Source of the DNA: Chromobacterium alkanivorans
Lineage (GTDB): Bacteria; Pseudomonadota; Gammaproteobacteria; Burkholderiales; Chromobacteriaceae
Direction: 5' to 3'
Length of the DNA: 64,000 nucleotides
NCBI RefSeq assembly: GCF_016937655.1
Contig: NZ_JAFHKL010000014.1
Coordinates: 1 to 64,000 of the forward strand
The first letter of the stretch is position 1. Every line of letters begins with the position of its first letter. Positions 51,269 to 59,579 of this stretch are shown here, piece by piece. The notes beneath the pieces were generated by a model. It saw only the letters and a program-made list of their open reading frames with translations, had not been told where the DNA came from and did not search any database. The translations under genes and the position numbers were made by a program.

Positions 51269-52798
51269 ATGCAAGAGAAGCAAGACTATCTGGAACGCAT
51301 CCTGACGTCGCGGGTTTACGACGTCGCCATCGAAACGCCGCTGGAGCTGGCGCCCAATCTGTCGCGCCGCTATCGCAACACGATTCTGCTCAAGCGCGAG
51401 GATCTGCAGCCGGTGTTCTCCTTCAAGCTGCGCGGCGCCTACAACAAGATGGCCAAGCTCAGCGCGGAGCAGCGCGAGCGCGGCGTGATCACCGCCAGCG
51501 CCGGCAACCACGCGCAGGGCGTGGCGCTGTCCGCCAGCCGGCTGGGCTGCGCGGCCACCATCGTGATGCCGGTGACCACGCCGCAGATCAAGATCGACGC
51601 GGTCAAGCAATACGGCGGCCAGGTGGTGTTGCACGGCGACTCCTTCAATGAAGCTTTTCTGCACGCTAGCGAGTTGGCGGCGCAAAGCGGCCTGACTTAC
51701 ATCCCGCCGTTCGACGATCCGGACGTGATCGCCGGCCAGGGCACCATAGGCATGGAGATTCTGCGCCAGCATCCGGACGGCTTGAACGCGATCTTCGTCG
51801 CCATCGGCGGCGGCGGCCTGGCCGCCGGCATCGCCAGCTTCATCAAGCGGCTGAAGCCGGAGATCAAGGTGATAGGGGTGCAGCCGGTGGACTCCGACGC
51901 GATGCGCCAATCCATCGCCAAGGGCGAGCGCGTGGAATTGAAGGACGTGGGCCTGTTCGCCGACGGGGTGGCGGTGAAGCTGGTGGGCGAGGAGACCTTC
52001 CGCATCTGCCGGGAACTGCTGGACGAGATCATCCTGGTGGACACCGACGCCATCTGCGCGGCGATCAAGGATATTTTCGAAGACACCCGCTCCATCGTGG
52101 AGCCGGCGGGCGCTCTGGCGGTGGCCGGCGCCAAGGCCTATGTGGAGCGCGAGGGCTGCGAGAATCAGACCCTGGTGGCGATTTCCTGCGGCGCCAATAT
52201 GAATTTCGACCGCCTGCGCCATGTGTCCGAGCGTTCCGAGCTGGGCGAGCGGCGCGAGGCCATCATCGCGGTGACCATTCCGGAAAAGCCGGGCAGCTTC
52301 AAGCGCTTCTGTACCGTGATCGGCGGCCGCAACATCACCGAGTTCAATTACCGCTTCGCCGATCCGGGCACCGCCCATGTCTTCGTCGGCGTGCAGATCA
52401 GCGGCAAGCAGGACCTGGAGGGCATACTCGCCAGTCTGAACGCCCATGAGCTGGACAGCATCGATCTGACCGACAACGAACTGGCCAAGCTGCACATCCG
52501 TCACCTGGTGGGCGGCCACGCGCCGCAACTGAAGGACGAGCGGGTGTTGCGCTTCGAGTTTCCGGACCGCCCCGGCGCGCTGATGCGCTTCCTGGAGGCG
52601 ATGAGCGTGGACTGGAACATCAGCCTGTTCCATTATCGCAACCACGGCGCCGATTACGGTCGCGTGCTGGTGGGCATACAGGTGCCGGCCAGCGACGACG
52701 CCGAGTTCCAGCGCTTCCTCGACAATCTGGGCTACCCCTGTGTCGAGGAGACCCAGAATCCGGCCTACAAGCTGTTCCTGGGCAAGACCATACGTTGA
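51269..52798 (+). CDS. ilvA: Biosynthetic threonine deaminase
   Basis: PLP enzyme that converts threonine to 2-oxobutanoate in isoleucine synthesis. It has 509 residues. PLP-binding Lys is K53 in FSFKLRGAYNK, and the phosphate loop is AIGGGGLAAG. The C-terminal part (about 325-509) has two ACT-like regulatory domains (AIIAVTIPEKPGSFKRFC and VLRFEFPDRPGALMRFL), as in the allosteric E. coli form. The ATG at 51269 follows AAAGG at 51257-51261. Confidence 0.95.
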   Translation: MQEKQDYLERILTSRVYDVAIETPLELAPNLSRRYRNTILLKREDLQPVFSFKLRGAYNKMAKLSAEQRERGVITASAGNHAQGVALSASRLGCAATIVMPVTTPQIKIDAVKQYGGQVVLHGDSFNEAFLHASELAAQSGLTYIPPFDDPDVIAGQGTIGMEILRQHPDGLNAIFVAIGGGGLAAGIASFIKRLKPEIKVIGVQPVDSDAMRQSIAKGERVELKDVGLFADGVAVKLVGEETFRICRELLDEIILVDTDAICAAIKDIFEDTRSIVEPAGALAVAGAKAYVEREGCENQTLVAISCGANMNFDRLRHVSERSELGERREAIIAVTIPEKPGSFKRFCTVIGGRNITEFNYRFADPGTAHVFVGVQISGKQDLEGILASLNAHELDSIDLTDNELAKLHIRHLVGGHAPQLKDERVLRFEFPDRPGALMRFLEAMSVDWNISLFHYRNHGADYGRVLVGIQVPASDDAEFQRFLDNLGYPCVEETQNPAYKLFLGKTIR

Positions 52799-52861
52799 AC
52801 CGGGCCGGCGGGCTGCTCGTGGTCGGCAGCCTGACGCCGCGCTCCCTCATTGAAGCGAATC

Positions 52862-53509
52862 ATGATCAAGGCAGTTCTATTCGATCTGGACGGCACTCTG
52901 GCCGACACCGCGCGCGATCTGGGCGCCGCGCTCAACCGTCTGCTGGCCGAGGAAGGCCTGCCGCCGCAGCCGTACGCGGCGGTGAGGCCCATCGCCAGCC
53001 ACGGCGCGCGCGGGCTGGTCAGCCTGGGCTTCGGCATCGACCGCGAGCATCCGCGTTTCGAGGAGTATCGCTTGCGCTTCCTGGACCACTACGAGCACAG
53101 CTTCGCCGACGAGACCGTGTTGTTCGACGGCGTCAACGGCCTGATCCAGGGCTTGATGGACAAGGGGCTGACCTGGGGCATCATCACCAACAAGCCGATG
53201 CGCTTCACCGACAGGCTGGTGCCGTCGCTGCCCTTCATCGCTGCGCCGGCGGTGACGGTCAGCGGCGACACCGTGGGCGTGCCCAAGCCTGACCCGCGGC
53301 CGATGCGCTACGCCGCCGAGCGGATCGGCATCGCCCCCGAGCATTGCCTGTATGTGGGCGACGCCGAGCGCGACATCGCCGCCGGCCGCAGCGTGGGCAT
53401 GAAAACGGTGTTGGCCAATTGGGGCTATATCGCCGACAGCGACCGGCCGGCGGAGTGGGGCGCCGACATCGCCATCGATCATCCGCTGCAATTGCTGGAT
53501 CACGTTTAA
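52862..53509 (+). CDS. gph: Phosphoglycolate phosphatase (HAD superfamily)
   Basis: A 215-residue HAD hydrolase. Motif I FDLDGTLADT (nucleophile D8, acid D10), motif II TNKP, motif III K in VGVPKPDP and motif IV GDAERDIAAG are all visible, with an alpha-helical cap domain at about 15-85. It most resembles the Gph/PGP group that removes phosphate from 2-phosphoglycolate, though HAD substrate assignments by sequence are uncertain. The ATG at 52862 is preferred to a TTG four codons upstream. It follows ilvA by 63 bases. Confidence 0.85.
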   Translation: MIKAVLFDLDGTLADTARDLGAALNRLLAEEGLPPQPYAAVRPIASHGARGLVSLGFGIDREHPRFEEYRLRFLDHYEHSFADETVLFDGVNGLIQGLMDKGLTWGIITNKPMRFTDRLVPSLPFIAAPAVTVSGDTVGVPKPDPRPMRYAAERIGIAPEHCLYVGDAERDIAAGRSVGMKTVLANWGYIADSDRPAEWGADIAIDHPLQLLDHV

Positions 53510-53523
53510 GCGGCAATGGAAAT

Positions 53524-53553
53524 GAAAAAAGCCACGGATCTCCGTGGCTTTTT
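53524..53553. terminator. Bidirectional terminator between gph and the M14 carboxypeptidase gene
   Basis: GCCACGG (53530-53536) pairs with CCGTGGC (53541-53547) over ATCT, with six A before and six T after, so it serves both convergent genes. Confidence 0.92.
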
Positions 53554-53575
53554 TGGTTTCAGCCTGATTTGGTGC

Positions 53576-54706
53576 TCAGGCGCGCAGGTTTTGCGCTATC
53601 GCATAGATGGGCGACAAGGCCGCCTCGCCCAGGCGCAGGCTGCGCTGGCCGCTCCAGCCGAAGTCGTCGTCCGGCAGATTGGCGTTGTCCTTGAACGGCA
53701 TTTCCAGCGTGAAGGCGAGACAGCCGAAGTTTTCGCACACCCAGTTGGTGGCGATGGTCATATTGGCCTTGCCCGGCGCGTTGCGCGGATAGCCGTGCTC
53801 GGTCTGGTAGTCCGGGCTGGCCAGCAGCAGGTGGTGGCGGAACTGGTCGGCCAGCGATTCCAGGCGTTCGTTCCACGACGGCACGCCCTCGGTGCCGGCC
53901 AGGAACACATAGGGGATGTTCTCGTCGCCGTGGATGTCCAGGAACAGGTCCACGCCGGTTTCCTGCATCTTGTTGCGCACCGCCAGCACTTCCGGGCTGG
54001 TCTCCGCGCTGGGATCGGCCCATTCGCGGTTGAGGTTGGCGCCGGCGGCGTTGGTGCGCAGATTGCCCAGCACCGAGCCGTCCGGGTTCATGTTAGGCAC
54101 TACGTAGAAAGTGGCGCGGTCCAGCAGCGCGCGGCTGGTGGGGTCCTGCGGGTCCAGCAGGCGGTTGAGCAGGCCCTCGATGAACCATTCCGCCATGGTT
54201 TCGCCCGGATGCTGACGGGCGATGATCCAGATCTTCAGGTCCGATTCCACCTCGTGGCCTATGGTCAGCAGATTGATGTCGCGCTGCTGCACGGTAAAGC
54301 CCAGATCGCTGACCTGGCACAGGCCGGAGCCTTGCGCCTGGCCGATCAGATTCAGGTGCTGATCGTAGGAGTAGGGTTCGAAATAGGCGTAGTAGATGCT
54401 GCCGGACAGCGGCACGTGATCTATCGTCATCACGCCGTTTTCATAATGGGTGGGCACGCGGAACCAGTTGATGCGGTCGTAGGAGGCCACCGCCTGATAG
54501 TCGATCCAGCCGTCCGGGTACGCGCTTTCGCTGGCGTTCAGGAAATTGAAGGTGCAGTGCTGATAAGCGGCGCCTTGCACGCGGAAGTAAAACCACTGGG
54601 CGAATTCGGCCGCATTGTCGCGGCGGATGCGCAGTTGGATGTCTTCGTAGTTGTCGGCGGAGACGATCTCGATGCTGCCGGCGTCAAAATTGCTGCTGAT
54701 TTTCAT
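53576..54706 (-). CDS. M14 zinc carboxypeptidase, cytosolic carboxypeptidase-like
   Basis: A 376-residue metallocarboxypeptidase without signal peptide. An N-terminal beta-rich domain (about 1-120) precedes the M14 fold. Zinc ligands are in RQHPGETMAEWF (H and E near 165 and 168) and FLDIHGDEN; the substrate-anchoring NPDG and NLNREW segments and the catalytic Glu in FTLEMPFK are present. This layout is that of the bacterial relatives of eukaryotic cytosolic carboxypeptidases that trim glutamate side chains. The substrate in bacteria is unknown. Confidence 0.88.
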   Translation of the reverse strand: MKISSNFDAGSIEIVSADNYEDIQLRIRRDNAAEFAQWFYFRVQGAAYQHCTFNFLNASESAYPDGWIDYQAVASYDRINWFRVPTHYENGVMTIDHVPLSGSIYYAYFEPYSYDQHLNLIGQAQGSGLCQVSDLGFTVQQRDINLLTIGHEVESDLKIWIIARQHPGETMAEWFIEGLLNRLLDPQDPTSRALLDRATFYVVPNMNPDGSVLGNLRTNAAGANLNREWADPSAETSPEVLAVRNKMQETGVDLFLDIHGDENIPYVFLAGTEGVPSWNERLESLADQFRHHLLLASPDYQTEHGYPRNAPGKANMTIATNWVCENFGCLAFTLEMPFKDNANLPDDDFGWSGQRSLRLGEAALSPIYAIAQNLRA

Positions 54707-54796
54707 GCGCTGAACCTATTGGTTTCCTGAAACGTGCTTAAGGCGGAGATTGTAAACCTGTCGCCGCCGACATGCCATCCTCCGGCGCAAGGCAAA

Positions 54797-54823
54797 GAAA
54801 AACCCCGCCGGCTGGACGGGGTT
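54797..54823 (-). terminator. phaP terminator
   Basis: AACCCCG (54801-54807) pairs with CGGGGTT (54817-54823). On the minus strand TTTTTC follows. Confidence 0.85.
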
Positions 54824-54845
54824 GTGCTTTAGCCTGAAACTGTTC

Positions 54846-55400
54846 TTAAGCAGTGGGCGCGCGCTTGCTGGCGGTCTTCACGGCGTCGGCGGTGGCGCTG
54901 GTGGCGGCCTTGACGCTGCTGTCGGTGAATTCCACCACTTGCTGGGCGGCTTTGCTGAAGGTGTTGACCGCGGCGGCGGCGGCGGCCACCGAGCTCTTGA
55001 CCGCGTTCAGCGCGGCGTCGGAGCCGGCCGGGGCGTTCTTGGCCGCGGACTCGATCGCGCCGATCAGCGACTTGTTGAAGCTGCCCAGGTTTTCTTCGGC
55101 CAGCTTGGTCAGTTCGCTTTGAGCGGAGGAAACGATGTCGTACAGATTGCGGGAGTTGGCCAGAGCGGTGTCGATGTTCTGGGTCGCCAGCTTGTTCAGG
55201 TGGCTGACCGCTTCTTGCGGGTCGGTCACGCCGCTCAGCTGCTTGGCGATTTTGACGTTTTCTTCCAGCGACTGCTTGGAGATTTCCAGGTTCAGCTTGA
55301 CCAGGCGCTCGGCGCTATCCAGAGTGATTTGCGAAAAGCGGAAAATGGTTTCCAGACCGTTGAGGGACAGCTTGTTCAGTTGCTCATTGCTGATGGACAT
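54846..55400 (-). CDS. phaP: Phasin, polyhydroxyalkanoate granule protein
   Basis: A 184-residue amphipathic helical protein of the phasin_2 family (NEQLNKLSLNGLETIFRFSQITLDSAERLVKLNLE at the start). The C-terminal third is Ala/Ser/Lys-rich (SSVAAAAAAVNTFSKAAQQ and SATADAVKTASKRAPTA). It coats polyhydroxyalkanoate granules. It is divergent from phaR over 199 bases with TGC-rich inverted sites, so PhaR probably represses it until polymer appears. Confidence 0.9.
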   Translation of the reverse strand: MSISNEQLNKLSLNGLETIFRFSQITLDSAERLVKLNLEISKQSLEENVKIAKQLSGVTDPQEAVSHLNKLATQNIDTALANSRNLYDIVSSAQSELTKLAEENLGSFNKSLIGAIESAAKNAPAGSDAALNAVKSSVAAAAAAVNTFSKAAQQVVEFTDSSVKAATSATADAVKTASKRAPTA

Positions 55401-55455
55401 AATGTATTCCTCCGCTGTGGGGTGAGACCTTAAAGGAGATAGTCTGAATCAAAAA

Positions 55456-55505
55456 TTTTGCACTGCACAATGACGACTAAATGTATCATGCATTGCAGCA
55501 AAATT
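55456..55505. promoter_or_regulatory. Inverted TGC-rich sites, probable PhaR operator
   Basis: TTTTGCACTGCACAATG (55456-55472) and CATTGCAGCAAAATT (55491-55505) are inverted versions of one motif. PhaR proteins bind TGC-rich sequences in front of phaP. The site is placed between the divergent phaP and phaR genes. Confidence 0.65.
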
Positions 55506-55599
55506 GGGAGCGCTGACTGAAGATTTACTCTAGCGTGTTGTATTTATGATAAATTGCCGGCACACGGCACACCGTAACAAAATAAACCGGGAGCGTTAC

Positions 55600-56166
55600 A
55601 TGAGTGTTGAAAAGCGGGTCATCAAAAAGTACCCGAACCGCCGGCTGTACGATACCGCCACCAGTTCCTACATCACCTTGGGGGATGTGAAGCAATTGGT
55701 GCTAGATAATGTGGACATTCAAGTCGTCGACGCCAAGAGCCAAGAGGACATCACCCGCAGTGTGCTGTTGCAGATCATCCTGGAGGAGGAGAACGGCGGC
55801 ATGCCGATGTTCAGCTACGAAGTGCTGACTCAGTTCATCCGCTCCTACGGCCAGGCCATGCAGGGCATGATGGGACCCTTCCTAGAGAACAATCTGCAAC
55901 TGTTCGCCCAGCTGCAGCAGAAAATGCAGGAACAAACCCGCGCGATCTACGGCGACAACACCATGTTGAACGCCAATCTGTGGGGCGAGTTCATGAAGTT
56001 TCAGGGGCCGGCGGTGCAGAACATGATGGCCAACTACATGGAACAGAGCACCAGCATGTTCCTGGACATGCAGAACCGGATGCAGGAACAGACCAAGCAG
56101 CTGTTCGGCGGCTTCGGCTTTCCGGCGTACAAGCAGGACGGCGAGAACGACAAGGATCCGTCCTGA
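55600..56166 (+). CDS. phaR: Polyhydroxyalkanoate synthesis repressor PhaR
   Basis: A 188-residue DNA- and polymer-binding repressor. The N-terminal PHB_acc_N domain (KRVIKKYPNRRLYDTATSSYITLGDVKQLVLD) is clear, and PHB_acc follows (DITRSVLLQIILEEENGG). The Gln/Met-rich C-terminus has repeats of MQEQTRxIYG and MQEQTKQLFGG type. The ATG at 55600 has GGGAG seven bases before it; an upstream in-frame ATG lacks homology. It should bind the TGC-rich sites toward phaP and leave when granules form. Confidence 0.93.
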   Translation: MSVEKRVIKKYPNRRLYDTATSSYITLGDVKQLVLDNVDIQVVDAKSQEDITRSVLLQIILEEENGGMPMFSYEVLTQFIRSYGQAMQGMMGPFLENNLQLFAQLQQKMQEQTRAIYGDNTMLNANLWGEFMKFQGPAVQNMMANYMEQSTSMFLDMQNRMQEQTKQLFGGFGFPAYKQDGENDKDPS

Positions 56167-56180
56167 CAGTTTGATTCTTA

Positions 56181-56323
56181 GAGTCTGTTCAAAATCTCGC
56201 GAGCAAGAGCGAGACAAGGCGAAAACAGCTGAGAAAGCGGAATGTACTCGTGGTACATGAGCATTTTGAGCTGGTACTCCCCGTGCAAGGCTTCACGAAG
56301 CGCAGCAGACATTGAACAGGTTC
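56181..56323. mobile_element. MITE-like element, subfamily 1 (copy A)
   Basis: A 143-base element between TTA repeats at 56178-56180 and 56324-56326. The ends GAGTCTGTTCAAAATCT and the complement of AGACATTGAACAGGTTC are inverted repeats. An internal palindrome ATGTAC-N5-GTACAT occurs at the centre. It shares most of its interior with the copy at 57849 in the same orientation. The remainder of this 369-base gap (56330-56535) is GC-rich and shows no gene. Confidence 0.85.
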
Positions 56324-56535
56324 TTAAGATAAGGCGCAGGCGGCCGGCTGGAACGGCCGCCTGTCCGTTTCCATCCGCCGCTCGCCCCTGGAGGGCTTGC
56401 CATGCCTACCCCCGCATGCCGGATGCTGGTCGCCGTTCGCGGCGCCCGCTTTTCCCTCGCGGCGTTCGCCGCCTTCCGTTTTTTTCCGTTTTCCATTGAA
56501 GATTCAAGCCGGCCGGGCCGGCAAGGCGCCGCGAC

Positions 56536-57849
56536 ATGTCCGCCGAGGCCTTGAGTGCCCGTTTGCGCGCGGCGCAGCGCAGCCATCTGGACGGCGACTG
56601 GGCCGAGGCGGAGCGGCGTTACCGGTCTTGCTTGCGGGACTGGCCGGCGTGCGTCGCGGCCAAATCCTTCCTGGCTTTTCTGTTGTTGCAGACGCAGCGT
56701 CCGGCGGAGGCCGAGTCCTGGTTGCGCGAGGCGATCGCCGCGGAGACGGATCACGCGGACTGGCATTTCAGCCTGGGCATGGCGCAGGCGCGCCAAGGCC
56801 GCTCTGGTGACGCGCGGCGGGCTTTCGCCGCGGCGGCGGCGCTGGACGGCGGCCAGCCCATGTATTGGACCAATCTGGCCGCCGCTTGCGAGCAGGACGG
56901 CGATTTCGCCGCCGCGGAACAGGCGTGCCGGCAAGCGCTGGCCGTGGACGCGGCCTGCGCCGACGCGCACTTCCTGCTGGCCGGGCTGTGCTTGCGCCAG
57001 GAACGCCACGTCGAGGCGCGGCGCCACAACGCGCAGGGCATCGTGGCGCAGCCGGCCGCGCATGGGCCGATCGCGCGCATCGAGGCGCTCTGCGAGCTGG
57101 ACCGGCGCGACGAAGCCTTGGCGCTGTTGCATGGCTGGCTGGCGCAGGCGCCGGACGACCCGGTGGCCTTGCACTTGCTGGCCGCCTGCGGCGGCGCGGA
57201 ACCGCCGCCACAGTGCAGCGCCGACTTCATCCGGCGGACTTTCGACGCCAACGCCGCGGCCTTCGACGCGACCCTGGCCAGCCTGCGCTACCAGGGGCCG
57301 CAGTGGTTGGCGCAATGCCTGCGGCGGCTGGCGCTGCCGGCCGCCGCGCTGGACGCGCTCGATCTGGGCTGCGGCACCGGCCTGGCCGGCACGGCGCTGC
57401 GGCCTTACGCGCGCAGCCTGCGCGGCGTGGATCTCAGCGGCGAAATGCTGGCGCGCGCCGCGGACAAGGGCGTGTACGATGCCTTGACCCAAGGCGATAT
57501 CATCGAATTCCTGACGGCGGCGCCGTCGCCCGTCGATCTGATCTGCTGCCTGGACACGCTCAGCTATTTCGGCGATCTGGAGCCGGCCTTGAGCTGGATG
57601 GCGCGCGCGCTCAAGCCGGGCGGCCTGCTGTTGTTCAGCATAGAGCGCGCGCCGCGGGCCTTGCCCGACGGCCACCGGCTGCAGCCCTGCGGGCGCTATC
57701 TGCACGATGCGGACGGGGTGGAGGCGCAACTGGCGGCAAGCGGGCTGAAGGTGCGGGAGCGCCGGGACATGATGTTGCGGGAGGAGGCGGGTTGTCCGGT
57801 GCCCGGCGCTTTTTACTGCGCCGAGCGTCTGGACTGGTCCGGTTCTTAG
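56536..57849 (+). CDS. TPR-repeat methyltransferase fusion
   Basis: A 437-residue cytoplasmic protein. Residues 1 to about 215 form TPR-like repeats (DWAEAERRYRSCLRDWP; AESWLREAIAAE; GDFAAAEQACRQALAVD). The C-terminal part is a class I SAM methyltransferase, motif I ALDLGCGTGLAG at about 274-285, with CLDTLSYFGDL and LKPGGLLLFSIER after it. The substrate is unknown. It lies between two same-orientation mobile repeats, and its stop codon TAG is made of the target TA and the first G of the downstream repeat, so its original 3' end may have been longer. Confidence 0.85.
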   Translation: MSAEALSARLRAAQRSHLDGDWAEAERRYRSCLRDWPACVAAKSFLAFLLLQTQRPAEAESWLREAIAAETDHADWHFSLGMAQARQGRSGDARRAFAAAAALDGGQPMYWTNLAAACEQDGDFAAAEQACRQALAVDAACADAHFLLAGLCLRQERHVEARRHNAQGIVAQPAAHGPIARIEALCELDRRDEALALLHGWLAQAPDDPVALHLLAACGGAEPPPQCSADFIRRTFDANAAAFDATLASLRYQGPQWLAQCLRRLALPAAALDALDLGCGTGLAGTALRPYARSLRGVDLSGEMLARAADKGVYDALTQGDIIEFLTAAPSPVDLICCLDTLSYFGDLEPALSWMARALKPGGLLLFSIERAPRALPDGHRLQPCGRYLHDADGVEAQLAASGLKVRERRDMMLREEAGCPVPGAFYCAERLDWSGS

Positions 57850-57988
57850 AGCGTGTTTACGATCTCGCGAGCTAAGGCGAGACAAGGCGAAAACGAGCGA
57901 AAAAGCGGAATGTACGAGCGGTACATGAGCATTTTGAGCTGGTTTTTAACGCCGTATCGCCGACGCGCAGCAGATCGTAAACAGGCTC
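57849..57988. mobile_element. MITE-like element, subfamily 1 (copy B)
   Basis: A 140-base element after TTA (57846-57848) and before TCA (57989-57991), a TNA-type target. Ends GAGCGTGTTTACGATCT and the complement of AGATCGTAAACAGGCTC match at 16 of 17 bases. The central palindrome ATGTAC-N5-GTACAT is perfect. The rest of the 346-base gap to rimO holds no gene; a possible -10 TATACT is at 58160-58165. Confidence 0.88.
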
Positions 57989-58195
57989 TCAGGCCTAGAT
58001 GGTGGCGTCGGAATTTACTATCAAGTGAGATCGGAAAGGAGAGCGCCGCGCATCGGCGCTCGCATCCGGCCCGGCGCGAGCGCGGCGGCTGGCGAAAACG
58101 AATCGGCAAGCCTGCGGCCCAAGCCCTCGCAACGCCGCGCATCGCCTGTCAAATCGTTGTATACTCTCGCGTTTTTCTTCAGCAAGGCCATCATC

Positions 58196-59521
58196 ATGGC
58201 AGACAAGATTCCAAGCATCGGCTTCGTGTCGCTGGGCTGTCCCAAAGCCTCCAGCGACTCCGAGCAGATCCTGACCCGCCTTCGCGCCGAAGGCTACGAT
58301 ATTTCCGGCAGCTACGCCGGCGCCGACCTGGTGGTGGTCAACACCTGCGGCTTCATCGATTCCGCGGTGGCCGAGTCCCTGGACGCGATCGGCGAAGCCT
58401 TGAACGAGAACGGCAAGGTCATCGTCACCGGCTGTCTGGGGGCCAAGGGCGACGTGGTGCGCGACGCGCATCCGTCGGTCTTGGCCGTGACCGGCCCGCA
58501 CGCCACCGACGAGGTGATGAGCGCGGTGCATGCCCACCTGCCCAAGCCGCACGATCCCTTCGTCGATCTGGTGCCGGACATCGGCGTGCGGCTGACGCCC
58601 AAGCATTACGCTTATCTGAAGATTTCCGAAGGCTGCAACCACCGTTGCACCTTCTGCATCATTCCGTCGATGCGCGGCGATCTGGAAAGCCGTCCCATCC
58701 ATGACGTGCTGCGCGAGGCCGAGAACCTGGCCAAGGCCGGGGTCAAGGAAATCCTGGTGATCTCGCAGGACACCTCGGCCTACGGCGTGGACACCAAGTA
58801 CAAGCTGGGCTTCCACAACGGCCGTCCGGTGAAGACCCGGATGACCGAGCTGTGCGAGGAGCTGGGCCGCCACGGCATCTGGGTGCGTCTGCATTACGTC
58901 TACCCGTATCCGCACGTGGACGAGGTGATTCCGCTGATGCGCGACGGCAAGATCCTGCCCTATCTGGACATCCCGTTCCAGCACGCCAGCCAGAAAGTGC
59001 TGAAGCTGATGAAGCGTCCGGCCAATAGCGGCAATGTGCTGGCGCGCATCAAGAAGTGGCGCGAGATCTGTCCGGAGCTGGTGATTCGCTCCACCTTCAT
59101 CGTCGGCTTCCCCGGCGAGACCGAGGAGGATTTCGAAGAGCTGCTGAGCTTCATCCGCGAGGCGGAGCTGGACCGCGTCGGCTGTTTCACCTATTCGCCG
59201 GTGGAAGGCGCCACCGCCAACGATTTGCCGAATCCGGTGCCGGAAGAGGTGAAGGAAGCGCGCAAGGAGCGTTTCATGGCGGTGCAGGAAGAGATCAGCG
59301 CGCGCCGTCTGGAGCGCCGCGTCGGCCAGACCATGCAGGTGTTGGTGGACGAGATCGACGACGAAGGCACGGCGATTTGCCGCAGCTACGCGGACGCGCC
59401 GGAGATCGACGGCCTGGTGTTCGTCGAAGACGCCGCCGGCATGCGCGCGGGCGAGTTCTATTCGGTGAAGATCGTCGACTGCAGCGAGCACGACTTGTGG
59501 GGCGAGCGTCTGCCGTCCTGA
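58196..59521 (+). CDS. rimO: Ribosomal protein S12 methylthiotransferase
   Basis: Radical SAM enzyme of 441 residues that adds a methylthio group to an aspartate of ribosomal protein S12. The N-terminal MTTase domain opens [22 protein letters not shown] with its cluster cysteines, the radical SAM motif CNHRCTFC is at 147-154, and a TRAM domain closes the protein (about 375-441). The ATG at 58196 is the family start; the longer frame upstream has basic, Arg-rich residues unlike the family. It ends at a strong terminator facing hypF. Confidence 0.95.
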   Translation: MADKIPSIGFVSLGCPKASSDSEQILTRLRAEGYDISGSYAGADLVVVNTCGFIDSAVAESLDAIGEALNENGKVIVTGCLGAKGDVVRDAHPSVLAVTGPHATDEVMSAVHAHLPKPHDPFVDLVPDIGVRLTPKHYAYLKISEGCNHRCTFCIIPSMRGDLESRPIHDVLREAENLAKAGVKEILVISQDTSAYGVDTKYKLGFHNGRPVKTRMTELCEELGRHGIWVRLHYVYPYPHVDEVIPLMRDGKILPYLDIPFQHASQKVLKLMKRPANSGNVLARIKKWREICPELVIRSTFIVGFPGETEEDFEELLSFIREAELDRVGCFTYSPVEGATANDLPNPVPEEVKEARKERFMAVQEEISARRLERRVGQTMQVLVDEIDDEGTAICRSYADAPEIDGLVFVEDAAGMRAGEFYSVKIVDCSEHDLWGERLPS

Positions 59522-59542
59522 TCCGGGATTCAGCCTCAAGAG

Positions 59543-59576
59543 ACGGCGCGTCGCCCTTGGGCGACGCGCCGTTTTC
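59543..59576 (+). terminator. rimO terminator
   Basis: A perfect 14-base stem, ACGGCGCGTCGCCC/GGGCGACGCGCCGT, with a TT loop and TTTTCGTTT after it. Confidence 0.9.
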
Positions 59577-59579
59577 GTT

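Noticed and set aside
58025-58195. 57-residue N-terminal extension of RimO
   Set aside because: Arg/Ser-rich sequence unlike the family; the ATG at 58196 gives the usual 441-residue enzyme.
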